Part shown: one piece after another, positions 53,292-64,000 of the stretch
Numbering within the stretch: the stretch's first letter is position 1
How the letters are laid out: every line of letters starts with the position of its first letter
Source: Quillaja saponaria
Taxonomy: Eukaryota; Streptophyta; Magnoliopsida; Fabales; Quillajaceae
Assembly: GCA_029379385.1 (NCBI GenBank)
Contig: CM055606.1
Location: 15,897,142 to 15,961,141 of the forward strand
Reading direction: 5' to 3'
DNA: 64,000 nt
The notes under the pieces: generated by a model
Told to the model about the DNA's origin: nothing
The model's database searches: none
What the model saw: the letters and a program-made list of their open reading frames with translations, nothing else
Translations under genes and position numbers: made by a program

Positions 53292-55907
53292 TACATCAGC
53301 AACTGAATGGCCAAAGAAAGGACATTCTTTTCTTTTATGTTTGATTTTCAATTTTTACTGCATTATAGCAGTTCCCATATCATATCCATTGTTGTCTCTC
53401 ATACCCGTGTTATTCATATATTGGCAAGTGTACATTTTTTACACATGTCACTATATTGTCACACCCATTTCCCTCTTTCCACATTGGCTCATCCTCAGCG
53501 GCTCGACCTGCTTCGACTGAAACAAAAACAATGCCATTATAGGAGGAGCAGGTGCAGAAGCGTTGTTCATCGTTTTCCTTTGGTTTCAGTGTCCTTTGGT
53601 CCTTCCCAGTGTCTAATCTTTCTGTCTTCTTATTTTCATAGGAATTGAATGATTTACAAGATTCGTTTACTTTGGTTTTGTCTAGTTATACAAGCAAATG
53701 TATGATTGTCAAACTTTTCAGTCCTGGAAAACCTCTGTTACAGATGATGATGATGCATAGCAATAGCAGTGGTGTTCTTTTTCTTTTTCACTTTTTAGCT
53801 TTTTTCCTTTGTCAATGGAAGTAATCTTTTGCTTTTGGTTGTGCATTGGTGGCTGTTTATCATTAACCTGTTTTGTTTGTTGCTCTCCCGACCATGTGTG
53901 ATTCTTGCATGTGCAGAGCCGGGACACCCACATGATTTTGGGTCATTATCTTTCTAATTAACCATGATGAACCTTTTTACTCTTGGTGCTCTCTTTCGAA
54001 AAGACGTGCTACTAAACTTGTTACTTACTCTGAGTTTTGCCTTAGCTTTTAATATCTTAGTTAAAAGTTAAAGACAATGACCAGTGATGGATTCCTTTAA
54101 GATTTCACTGTAAATTCACAATCCTGCAAGGAAAATAGTAAGTAATGATTAGGTAAAAATCCTCTGAGATATGGAAACTTTAGGCCAATATAAACTCAAG
54201 ATAAAAGGGATCTGTTACTAAGCTACCTTTCTAAAGATTATAGATGACAATTTGATCTTGTTTAGTTAATTCGGGTTCGTATCAGATCAGATTTTGCATG
54301 CTTCAAATTGAATGGTATCATAGCAAAGATCAGCAATTAGTAGCACAAAAAAATTCACTCTCCAAGAGGAATATAAAGGGGTGGTAAACGTATAACTGAA
54401 GCCAATGTGTAAATCTACTATTCAGTGTTACCTTAAAGATAACAGGTACTTTTTCAGAATGCTGTGCAGAACATGAGGAAACTGCCCTGATTAAAATGAT
54501 GGTCCAAATGCCCCCCCACACCCCTTTTCCTCTGGGAAAGTGCTACTACTAAATAATGATAGTGTCCTACACGCGTACCCCCTAACAAATTTTTGGAGGC
54601 TTAGTAAATGCCTACCTAGCCAAATGCACATATTGTCTTAAACCAGAGCCGTTGGTGAGAGTGCTTAATGAACACGTTTGCTGATGAAGAATTAATGCAT
54701 CACAGGGATATGGCATGTGAGATAGGGGGGGATCCCTTCCTATTGTTTGCCCAACTTTGCACATGTGTGCTAAGACACATACATAGTATCCCTATGGAAG
54801 CTGTCACCTCAAAACCAGTCCTCAGCAACTAATACTAAGCATTTAGATCCCAGTTGTACACCTTCCTTCATTCTCAATCTGCAGGTTACAATGTTTTCCA
54901 CGCTCACTAAATTGATTACAGGCAAGCTTCATGGAAACTCCGCAAAGACCAAACAGCACCAAATATCATTACAGGCAAGCTTCTTTGCAATAATTGGCTG
55001 AAATGGGACAAAGAGGGAACTTGGAACGAAGTTGCTAAGAAATTACCTGTAATTTAGCTTGAAACATTTCGTTAAGCGCTATATTTTTCTTTTACTTTTA
55101 CCTTAAAGTAAAGGATAATCCATAAATATCATTAAATATACAATATTTTCATGAACCTTTTTTTTTTTTAATTTAAGAGACGGATTAAATATATAGACTA
55201 ATATAGTAAGTATTGGAAGAAAATTCCTTTATATATTAATTTATAGTTCCACTTGTAAGAGATAACCAATTATTTTTTTCATAATTCTTGAAGGTGCTCA
55301 AATTTTGAGAAAATTTGAAATGACTTTTTTAATTAAACTAATTGATATCTTTAAAATTATAAAAGATAGAATATGGTAATTTTTATTTTTTTTTAACGGT
55401 ATGGTGGTGTTTAATCTTTTCAACAAGTTTAATTATGAGCATAAGGGAAATATTGTTCCAATGGATATAATTTGTATATCAATTTCTTTTAAAAAAGTAA
55501 ATATGAATTGAATGCAAAATAATTTCTTTCTTGTGTTACATAGAGGCATAGCTTAGTGGGCTAGTGGTAATTTACTTGAAAGTAGTTGGGCCATGAAGCA
55601 ACAGAATGATGAAAAGTAGACCCAATAAGGTTTGGCAACCCAAAATACGAGTCTGTCAAACATTCCGACCCGATCCGTTCGTTGCTTCATGCGTACTTAC
55701 CCGAAGAACTTCAATCTATACGGGTTTGGTTTGGTTTAAAATCCAATTACCCAAACCCGATCCTGAACCCACAGTCGCCGTGAGCTGCGGTTGTGGGCGC
55801 TTATGGTCCTTGACATTTGACAGTGAGTGCAATTAGCAAAACCCTCTGAGGTCAGTGAAGGTCCCTGATTTTCTCGTCGATCACTGATACTACGAAAGCG
55901 CGGGAAA
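53292..55907. other. Intergenic region between pectate lyase and ITPA
   Basis: The first 400 bp are the likely 3' UTR of the pectate lyase gene. The rest (to 55,907) shows no supported gene. A short direct repeat, 'attacaggcaagctt', occurs at about 54,917 and 54,971. The DNA from about 55,600 to 55,907 is GC-richer and should contain the ITPA promoter and leader; no TATA box is obvious, as is common for housekeeping genes. Confidence 0.5.
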
Positions 55908-57986
55908 ATGAACGCCGCTGCAAGAGCCGCCACTTCTGGTTTGGTAGTGTCAAGGCCGGTCACCTTCGTCACCGGAAACGCCAAAAAGCTCGAAGAAGTT
56001 CGCGCCATCTTGGGCCAATCTATTCCTTTTCAGTCTCTCAAGCTCGATTGTAATTTCATTGCTCTTTCTCTCTAAAATATTGTTTTTTTTCCTGCTCTTC
56101 TTCTTATGGGTAAGTGTAACAGTGCCAGAGTTGCAAGGCGAACCTGAGGAAATCTCCAAAGAGAAGGCTCGGTTGGCTGCTATTCAGGTACGCTATCACC
56201 ATTCTGGCTTTCTCTGTCGCATGTCTCACACACACAATTGCCCACCGTTGAGGTTTGGAATTTAATTAATTTTGTTCAATATTTAATATGGGAAGGTGAA
56301 TGGGCCTGTGCTTGTTGAAGATACCTGCCTCTGTTTCAATTCCTTAAAGGGTCTTCCGGGTACTCCTCTTCCCCTTTGGTTCAAATTTATGTGCCATTTT
56401 GTTTCTTCTTGTTACTACTATGGAGAGCTTGACAGTGATTTGGTTTGACTGTTTGCAACTGTTGCAGGACCTTACATGTAAGTATATATTTCATTCTCAA
56501 TCTTACTCTCCAGGTGAACTTCTTCCTTCCTTTTAATTTTAAGCTCTGAGAGATTTCCCAAATCATCATGGCAAAAGTATACGAGTATAAACAAAGTCTA
56601 GTTAAAAAGTGATTGGTACTGATGCACAAAAAATCAAGGTATATCTGTATCTATCTGAATTTTAACACAGTTTTTGATAAATCACTGTTTATCGAGACTG
56701 TTTCTCCTGGTGCATAGTTTTGGCTTTGTAGACTTTTGACTATTAGTGATTGATAGCAGGGCCTTTCAAGGGTTTGCTTTCTTAAAATGGAACTATCTGT
56801 CCATTTACGTTATAAACTTGGCCTTTTGCCCACTTGTTAACTGTTTATAACAATAAATAAATCCTGGAAAAAATTCTATAATGTTGGTTTTCTTTTAAAT
56901 GCTAATGAAAAAACTTTGTTTCTGTATAAGGCAGAGTTAGAAATCTCATGTAGTCAACTGGTCTCAGGATTATAAACCTCAGTGTGACCAGGATTGGTAA
57001 TGATTACATGGTTTCCGGGATGTAGATGTAGTGCCCGTGCGACTAGGGAATCTCTATACATTTCTTGATGGTGGTGACTGGCGAACAAGATTTCTTTCCT
57101 GCTTTTAATGCAAGTCACATTTTCCTTATAAATCTCTATTTGATGAGAGGAATGAGATTAGCTTTTCCCTTTGTAACAAGTAATGATACCTGCAATGCTT
57201 TGAGAGATAGATGAGGAATGAGATAGGAGGTTTCATCATCTATCTCGTATCGCATTCCCCCCAACTCAAAACCAAAGCCCTTGGAAAACAAAATCAAGCA
57301 GAATCAATGCACTGGAAGAGAGAGAGAATAGAAAGATACAAAGAAGAGAGCAAAGAGTGTAGAAATACAGAGTAGAGAGTGAAATATGCTACTGATGGAG
57401 GATGAGTCCAGTGAGGGAAAAGTTGCAGATATTGTGAATTGGGTGGTGTTTCTTTTTTTGGTGTGAAATTCTAATATTTAGGGGCTATCTGTGGAATTGA
57501 GACGGCAGATTTTAGTTGTTTATGTGCTTTTGAGAATTGAAATAGAATTGCAATTTGAATTTAAAATGTACACCAAACAAGCCACAAGTGATTTATTAAA
57601 AAATTATTCAGTTTATGTGATCTCAAAGCTGGACTGGCATTGTTGTATACTTGTAGTAATACCATCTTCTTGTTATTTTGCAACCAATATGCATTTCAAC
57701 CCCAATTCCAGGCTAATTTTCTGCACCAAACAGGCCCCAAGTGATTCACTCAAAAGTCAAAACCATTCACTTTATCGGACCACCAAGCTTGATTGTCATT
57801 TTTGTATAAATTCGATTTCCTGGTCATTTGTATTTCAGATAGTTTTCATATCATCGTCATAATTAAGATGCTCACATTTTTGTATTTTCATCTCTGATGA
57901 TTACTCTCTAATTGGATTACTAAATTGTGCAGCAAATGGTTCCTGCAGAAAATTGGTCATGAAGGTTGTACTTAAAGTCTTTGTAT

Positions 57987-58018
<32 letters not shown>

Positions 58019-59358
58019 TGTGTGGCTGTGTTCTTGTGATGTTAGATTGCCTCCCTGGATCTATTTGACTTGTTTCTTCCTTTACATTTTTCAGGTCTCA
58101 ACAACTTGTTGATGGCATATGAGGATAAATCAGCTTATGCTTTGTGTGCATTTTCTTTTGCACTCGGGCCCAATGCCGAGCCTATCACATTTCTTGGAAA
58201 AACTCCGGTATTTCTTTGAATGTCCATATGATTTTGTGCTGATAAACATCAGATATTTGCATGTATTTGTCTTCCGACAGTTTAATCCAATTAACTCTTC
58301 AGAATATGACAAATATATTTTTATGTTTCAAAATATGGACCTAAGGATGACATCTATCTGATTTGGTCCAGAGTTCATTCTATGCTATTTTTTCCCTAAG
58401 GAAAGTGTGGACGTTACAAAACAAATACTGCTTTTCAGTTTAAAATTGGCTACATGAATAAATTGAATCCATGCTCCTGCTGAGAGTAATATACCGTAAT
58501 ATTCTTGCACGAATTTTCAATTCTGTATCAGGCCATCGAAGAATGTGTTGACATGTAATCTGTCTTGATTATCTGGTTAATTAAGTGGTTGCTTTGTGGT
58601 TACTCAATTATCAATCCAGACTAACTGACAGTAATTTGCAATTAAGAAAGCATACTCTAGTTGTGGAAAGAGGTTTCTACCTGAGATATGAACTTCAATT
58701 TTCTAGTAAGATATAGTCAGTTAGAGTTACTATTTATGAGTTCTCCATAGCTTTTCTGTTAAATATCTTTGACAGATGAACGACGCTTCCCCATTTGTAT
58801 ATATGTATTATTGCTCCTTTTTTTCCCCAAGATAACATGTAGATTAAAGTAAGTTACCTCGACTTTCATTTTTTCTATCTTCTCTTATCCTGTTCTAGTT
58901 TAATATTCTGAAAAAGATGCTACTCCGTATTCACATCTATATGCCTGGTTTTCTGACGGTGGTTATGGTTTTGGTCAGTTAAAGCTTTAAATGTGTGGTT
59001 TTCTTGAATGTATTGAATCATGAGAAGATTTTTATAGAGAACAGCTGATACTAATTCATGATATGTGACTTACCTATTAGGGGAAGATAGTTAATCCAAG
59101 GGGACCAAATGATTTTGGATGGGATCCGATTTTTCAACCTGATGGCTACGAGCAAACGTAATCTCACCTTCTTCTGCAAAGCTGTTTTCAACCCATGATC
59201 CATAATATCTACAGCATCTCAACTAATTTCTTTGTTTTCATTGTAGTTATGCAGAGATGCCAAAGGGAGAAAAGAACAAAATTTCTCATCGCTCCAAGGC
59301 CCTTGCATTGGTAAAATCACATTTTGTGGAAGCTGGATATACTTTTCAATCTGAGTGA
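55908..59358 (+). CDS. ITPA: Inosine triphosphate pyrophosphatase (ITPA/HAM1 family)
   Basis: Eight exons in phase, 55,908-56,049; 56,123-56,187; 56,296-56,359; 56,468-56,477; 57,933-57,964; 58,095-58,207; 59,081-59,157; 59,247-59,358, give 204 aa. The enzyme hydrolyses ITP, dITP and XTP to the monophosphates plus pyrophosphate, keeping deaminated purines out of nucleic acids. Family motifs are present: [10 protein letters not shown] from 22, the Mg-binding VEDTCL 76-81, FGWDPIF 154-160 and SHRSKAL 181-187. Exon 4 is only 10 nt (GACCTTACAT, encoding most of GPYI) and is needed to keep the phase between exons 3 and 5. Intron 4 is 1.46 kb, and intron 5 holds a CT microsatellite (about 57,992-58,018). 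The product is probably cytosolic, since no clear targeting peptide is seen. Confidence 0.95.
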
Positions 59359-62300
59359 ACTACTTTATTTCTTGTTGAGAAAAATGCTGATAACATATCG
59401 ATTTGCTGTTTCTATTTCTCATTGCATTTAGGAGCTGAGTTATGAAATTATTGGTTTTATCTTAAGTACATTTTTAGTATATACAGCTTTTGGAAGTTGC
59501 TACTTTGTTTTTCAGGATATTTTTCTTGTTCAAATGGGAAACTGCTTAAGGTAAAAGGTCATAATTCATACAGACCAAACCAAAAGAGGGATCATATCCC
59601 CTTTGGTTCAAGAGGATCAAAATAAAACTTATTTGATGACTAAACTTTTTAAAAAACAAAATAACCCAATTTCGAAGAATTACTATTTTTTGATTCAATG
59701 ATTTAGCCATTGACTTATGATAATTGAACAAAAATAAAGTTAGAATGCAAGACTAAATATTTTATGGTATGAAGTATGAACAACAATAAAGGTTAGACGG
59801 TTAAACTTTGTGATGACATGTTAGTCAATTGAACTAAAATTTTATTGGTAACTTATTATTTTTGAAACAACAATAAATATGTGATTTTTAAGTGAGGGAT
59901 TATGGTTAATCTTATGCAGGCTCAGCTCAAATATAGAAGACATCCAGATAATTTGCAGCTAGGCCAATCACTCTGCACAACTCCAATGAATAAAAAGAAA
60001 ATCACGAAATTGCGCACCAAAGTCATGAACAAACAGTTCTGGCCTCACCAAGCATATAAAATAAGACATGAAATTTCCCCCTGAAAAAACAATTGTTTAG
60101 GGGGACATGTTTATATTTTTATAATTTGGTCTTGATCTTTTGAACCTACGATCACTTTCAAAACTAGATTTTATATGCACTGGTTTGTGTATCAAAAAGT
60201 GATACAAAGAGAAAGTGGTTGCCCTCAATTTAAGGACTGAAGAACTATTCTTGTTGATTGTGATCCTCATTAATCATGAACCCGATTTATTTAAATTCAG
60301 CAAACAATGGCAAAATTCATCAGATTTATAAAAATAACAAAAAAATTATTTGTAAAAAAATTAAAAACATATTAACTATGTTGTTAGTTGGATGAGAGAC
60401 TTATTTATTTATATGTATTTCAAACTTGGGAATTGTTATATAGACTATAAATATTGTTAGGTACATTACAAATGCACTAGAAGACAAAAACAAAATTATT
60501 ACATCTTTTTATTTTGTAGTCCACCTAACAACATTAAGTAGTGCACATATCACTACCCTTAAACTTTTATTATATTAATAATGTAAAATTTATAATATTA
60601 ATAATTTTAATAAAATTAATATAAAAATGATTAAGCGATATATGATATGAGGATTAACACATCACTAAATGAAAAAAGAAAAAGAAAAATTATGTTATAC
60701 TTTTGGACTTGAGACGTAAGTGTTAGAAATTGCATATATGGGTTGTCATTAATTGTATAGTTTTATTTTTAATAATAAATGAATTTAAGTTTTGATCAAT
60801 TTGAGACATGCAGATAAATTAAACTATATAGTTTAATTCATTATTATATTATATAGTTGTGTTATGCTTTTGGACTTGAGAAGTAAGAAGGTGTGAGAAT
60901 GAGGTTTTAGTTGGGCTCGTGAGGTGGTGACAGAACCAAAACGTGTATAGATTCCACTGGGGAGCTTTCCAAGGTCACGACCCTTAAAATAGGGGACTGC
61001 CAAACAGCTCCACTTAACTTTTTTAATTTTGGGTCTTTAATTTATTAATATATTACTTTGTATTAAACTAAGATTTACAACTATATAATATAATAATGAA
61101 TTAAAAATTGTTTCTAAAATAGTTAGAATAGAAAATTTTGGATTCCCATCCTCACGTGATGTAGTCTCAAAAACTGGGATGGTGTTGTTTTTATTGTTTT
61201 TAAAGCCCACTTCTACAACTCAAAATCTCAAACCCGCTTCCTTCCAAAAATCTCAATTATTTTTGTCATGGACTCTTGGCTTATCCTTTTCCTTCTTTTT
61301 ATGATTATGGAACCTAGAATTTGATTCTCTTTGCAACTTCTTAATTTGTAGGTCCATTTTGAAGCCACATGATTGTCATCTTTTTTCTTTTTTCTTATCA
61401 TCATTTAGTTAAGAATCAACTTGTATATAGTGAATAATAATTGACTATGAAGAAAGAATTGAGAGTAGGGATAGGATCAAGATACAAGTTTTCTTTTTTA
61501 TTCCAACTTTTAAAAAAGATTTAAACAATATATTGGTTTTTAAACAACCAAGCATATCTAATTGTGCAAGCAACACATGAAATTGATGCATGCAACATTG
61601 TATATGTAGTGTTTCACCAATTAAGAGTTTTCATTTAGCGATATCAAAACTAAATTTCTCATGTTCATGAAGAACATGAGAATGATTTGTTTATATATTC
61701 GTAAATTAATTTTTTTTTCTTATAGTAAATATACTTTTGAAAGAAGAAAAAAAAAATGTTATATAAGAACATATCATTCTTCAACATAGAAAAGAGTTCT
61801 AATATGAAGTACGTGATATATCTAAAATCATTTTTTTTCTCTAATTCTTACATATATATGTTATAGTCAATATATTGATATTTCTCCTGAAAGTCTTAAT
61901 TAATCTCCATCACTCATTCATATTAAGACAAAAGAAAACAAGAAAAAAAAAAAAGATATTCAAACAAATAACTTGGGAGCTTGTTATGCACAACTATATG
62001 CTCTCAAATAAGAAATGCAAAAATTCCATTGGATCTAACATCAATCTGTACCTAATATCTTCTTTCGATGGATACCCAAATAGTATGAGGTGATCATGGC
62101 AATAAGTATTAAACAATATCATTAAAATGAAACGTTTAGAATACCAATAATGGTTGCAGACAGATAAAAAAAATTATATACAATTTTATGCATTTAAAAT
62201 TATTAAAATTATTTTTCAAACCAAAGAAAGAAATAATTAGAATTCTGTTTTTGAGCATATGATAGGGTGTAGATGAGGACTGTGTTCTTACGTACGAACG

Positions 62301-63050
62301 CATAGCCACATGATCAATTGACCTTTCAATCTTCAATTGTATGATTAAAGTTTTCAAATCTGTTTGACCAAAAGATTTTCTTAATGATAACCCAGAAGAT
62401 CTAGGGTATACCTATTGCATGTTACCCATATTAGAAATGAAATCATTTTCTAATTTTGAGTATAATTTTTTAAAAATAACTAAATTTCTGATTTTTTTTT
62501 TTATAGCTAGAATTTCTCTTTTAAGTAATACATATTATTGATGGATCGTAAAATATTAACGATGCATGTTGCAAGTGAATGTTTGTGTAACGAATATGAT
62601 GCATGCACCTATAATCGGATACAATCAGATGGGAGAAAAAAACTGTGTAAATAGTTTTGCTTATCAATTTTAATTGAGTTGATTAGGAATAAAAGCTAAG
62701 AATAATAAAATTAATTAATTTTTTTTTTTACCAATTCTACATGATATTGGGCATAAGATAATTGGGGGAATAAAGAGTGGCCAATTTAATTGTAACTGAA
62801 ACCCAGAAAACTTAGCAACATCGCAGAACAAAACAAGGGGTAAGAGTAAGCCTTGCTGTTTGTTAGTGACTTGGTCCGTATTGAATACAAAAATAAAAAT
62901 TGCTGATGAATGAAAGTATGAAACGGAGCTGAGCTGCAAATAACACTAACTTGAAGTATGAGTTAACTGCTTTGATGGAAACTCTTATTTAACCTATATG
63001 GAGTCAAACTTCTCTAGCAAAACCTCCATTATTTTATTCTAATACCTTTA
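59359..63050. other. Intergenic region, no gene seen
   Basis: AT-rich DNA with no supported ORF. Small ORFs at 59,902-60,084 and 61,875-62,093 have no protein-like features. A block at about 60,535-60,670 begins 'agtgcacatatcactac' and ends 'acacatcactaaat', which resembles the termini of a short non-autonomous element, but no clean inverted repeat was found. Confidence 0.45.
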
Positions 63051-63051
63051 A

Positions 63052-63410
63052 AGAGAGAGAGAGAGAGAGAGGCATCCTAGGTGTGTTGTGGTGGTGGGTG
63101 GTGTTGCAGTTTCTCTGTCTCTAGGCATAGGTTTTAATTTGTATTTGTTTTATAGGGTTTAGTTTTTTAATGGGTTTGTTTGTAAGGGAGGGATAGTTTA
63201 GTAGAAATGGTACTAACTAATAACTACTAAGTAGGAGTACTGCTAGTTTGATGAGTTTGAGTTCAAAGCAAGAAAGCAAACACACACACATAGAGGAAGA
63301 GAGAGAGAGAGAGTAGCTGCAAACACACACACATAGAGGAAGAGAGAGAGAGAGTAGCTGCAAAACCCAATGATGCAAACCCAAGAAGAAAGGTTTGGAA
63401 ATTGAGGCAA
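63052..63410 (+). promoter_or_regulatory. 5' leader of the RGI1-like receptor kinase: GA/CA repeats and uORF
   Basis: A GA microsatellite lies at about 63,052-63,072. A CA/GA-rich unit is tandemly duplicated (63,278-63,320 and 63,321-63,361; 43 and 41 bp, differing by one GA). A complete upstream ORF of 11 codons plus stop runs 63,370-63,405 (MMQTQEERFGN) and ends 5 nt before the main ATG at 63,411. Confidence 0.6.
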
Positions 63411-64000
63411 ATGTTTTCAATGCCCAGCTCGAGGCAATCCTTCTTCTTCTCCTCCTTCTACAATCCCTACTTTTGTTCTTGTTCTTCTTCATTATTCTGT
63501 ATATTTTTCTTTCTCACAACTTTTCTCTACTCCTCTGTTTTCTCTACTAACCATGAAGCCTCTGCTTTGTTTTCTTGGCTTCATACCTCTTCTTCATCAA
63601 TACCCACTTCATCTTTTTCTAACTGGAACATCCTTGACACCAACCCATGCAACTGGACCTCCATAACTTGCTCTCCTCAAGGTTTTGTTACTGAAATTAA
63701 TATACAATCTGTTCCTCTTCAGCTTCCTGTGCCATCCAATCTCTCTTCCTTTCGCTTCCTACATAAACTTGTCATTTCTGATGACAATCTCACTGGAGCT
63801 ATCCCTGCTGAGATTGGTGATTGCCCTTCTCTCACTGCTATTGATCTTAGCTCCAATAGTCTTGTTGGGTCTATCCCTGCAAGTATTGGTAAGCTCAGAA
63901 ACTTGGAGAGCTTGATTTTGAACTCCAACCAGTTAACTGGAAGAATCCCAATTGAGCTGAGCAATTGCCTTGGCCTCAAAAATCTTCTGGTTTTTGATAA
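63411..64000 (+). CDS. RGI1: LRR receptor-like kinase, RGI1/RCH1 type (5' part, runs off the window)
   Basis: The frame opens at 63,411 and stays open for 196 codons to the window end, so only the N-terminus is visible. It has a long serine- and phenylalanine-rich start with a hydrophobic core (LFCIFFFLTTFLYSSVF, about 29-45) as signal sequence. Next come the LRRNT domain (NHEASALFSWL..., WNILDTNPCNWTSITC with the paired cysteines) and leucine-rich repeats of the plant type (NLTGAIPAEIGDC, SLVGSIPASIGKLRNL, QLTGRIPIELSNC). GFVTEINIQSVPLQL and FLHKLVISDDNLTG are close to the RGI1/RGI2 clade of LRR-RLK subfamily XI, receptors for RGF/GLV root-meristem peptides. Transmembrane and kinase parts must lie beyond the window. 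A close paralogue of RGI1 is possible. Confidence 0.88.
   Translation, partial: MFSMPSSRQSFFFSSFYNPYFCSCSSSLFCIFFFLTTFLYSSVFSTNHEASALFSWLHTSSSSIPTSSFSNWNILDTNPCNWTSITCSPQGFVTEINIQSVPLQLPVPSNLSSFRFLHKLVISDDNLTGAIPAEIGDCPSLTAIDLSSNSLVGSIPASIGKLRNLESLILNSNQLTGRIPIELSNCLGLKNLLVFD

Noticed and set aside
59902..60084. 60-codon basic ORF downstream of ITPA
   Set aside because: No similarity recognised; it lies beyond the ITPA stop codon, and a 'tgcag' before it could mimic an acceptor, but the protein is already full length.

Overview
The window is nuclear DNA from a flowering plant, most likely a eudicot and probably a rosid. It is AT-rich, its genes have many short introns with GT..AG borders, and it holds plant-specific families and plant-type retroelements. 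No prokaryotic features, rRNA genes or CRISPR arrays were seen.

Bases 1-16,690 are a repeat-dense gene desert. It is built from at least seven diverged copies of two related promoter-plus-short-ORF cassettes: A-type copies start near 1, 8,440 and 13,690, and B-type copies lie near 3,830, 4,750, 6,580 and 11,080. A large inverted repeat (about 6,970-8,420 against 12,045-13,560) is embedded in the array. One A copy is split by a solo LTR (1,014-2,735) and another by a 5'-truncated LINE (14,878-15,602). The uninterrupted paralogous copies serve as empty sites for both insertions. A fragment of an organelle-type tRNA-Phe gene is also present. I recognise no protein family in the cassettes.

Bases 16,689-59,358 hold five conventional genes. 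Three are on the minus strand: a Raf-like MAPKKK with a PB1 domain (RAF16 type, 9 coding exons, 1204 aa), a potassium-channel beta subunit/aldo-keto reductase (KAB1, 4 exons, 328 aa) and a purple acid phosphatase (PAP23 type, 7 exons, with an apparent frameshift in the last exon). Two are on the plus strand: a pectate lyase (PL1 family, 7 exons, 445 aa) and inosine triphosphate pyrophosphatase (8 exons including a 10-nt micro-exon, 204 aa). As I recall the Arabidopsis map, this order equals the interleaving of At1g04680-At1g04700 with At4g13700-At4g13720. That would make it an unfractionated version of a duplicated ancestral block. Exons were assembled by hand from splice sites, and every junction was checked for phase and total length.

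An 11.6-kb gene-free stretch (37,210-48,860) separates the PAP and pectate lyase genes and contains a tandem duplication of about 950 bp. At the right edge, from 63,411 on the plus strand, an LRR receptor kinase of the RGI1/RCH1 type begins and runs off the window. A 12-codon uORF and a duplicated CA/GA-rich leader segment precede it.

The conventional genes have unrelated jobs (osmotic-stress or MAPK-type signalling, K+ channel regulation, phosphate release, wall pectin cleavage, nucleotide-pool cleaning, peptide perception). Their proximity looks like conserved synteny, not a functional cluster.
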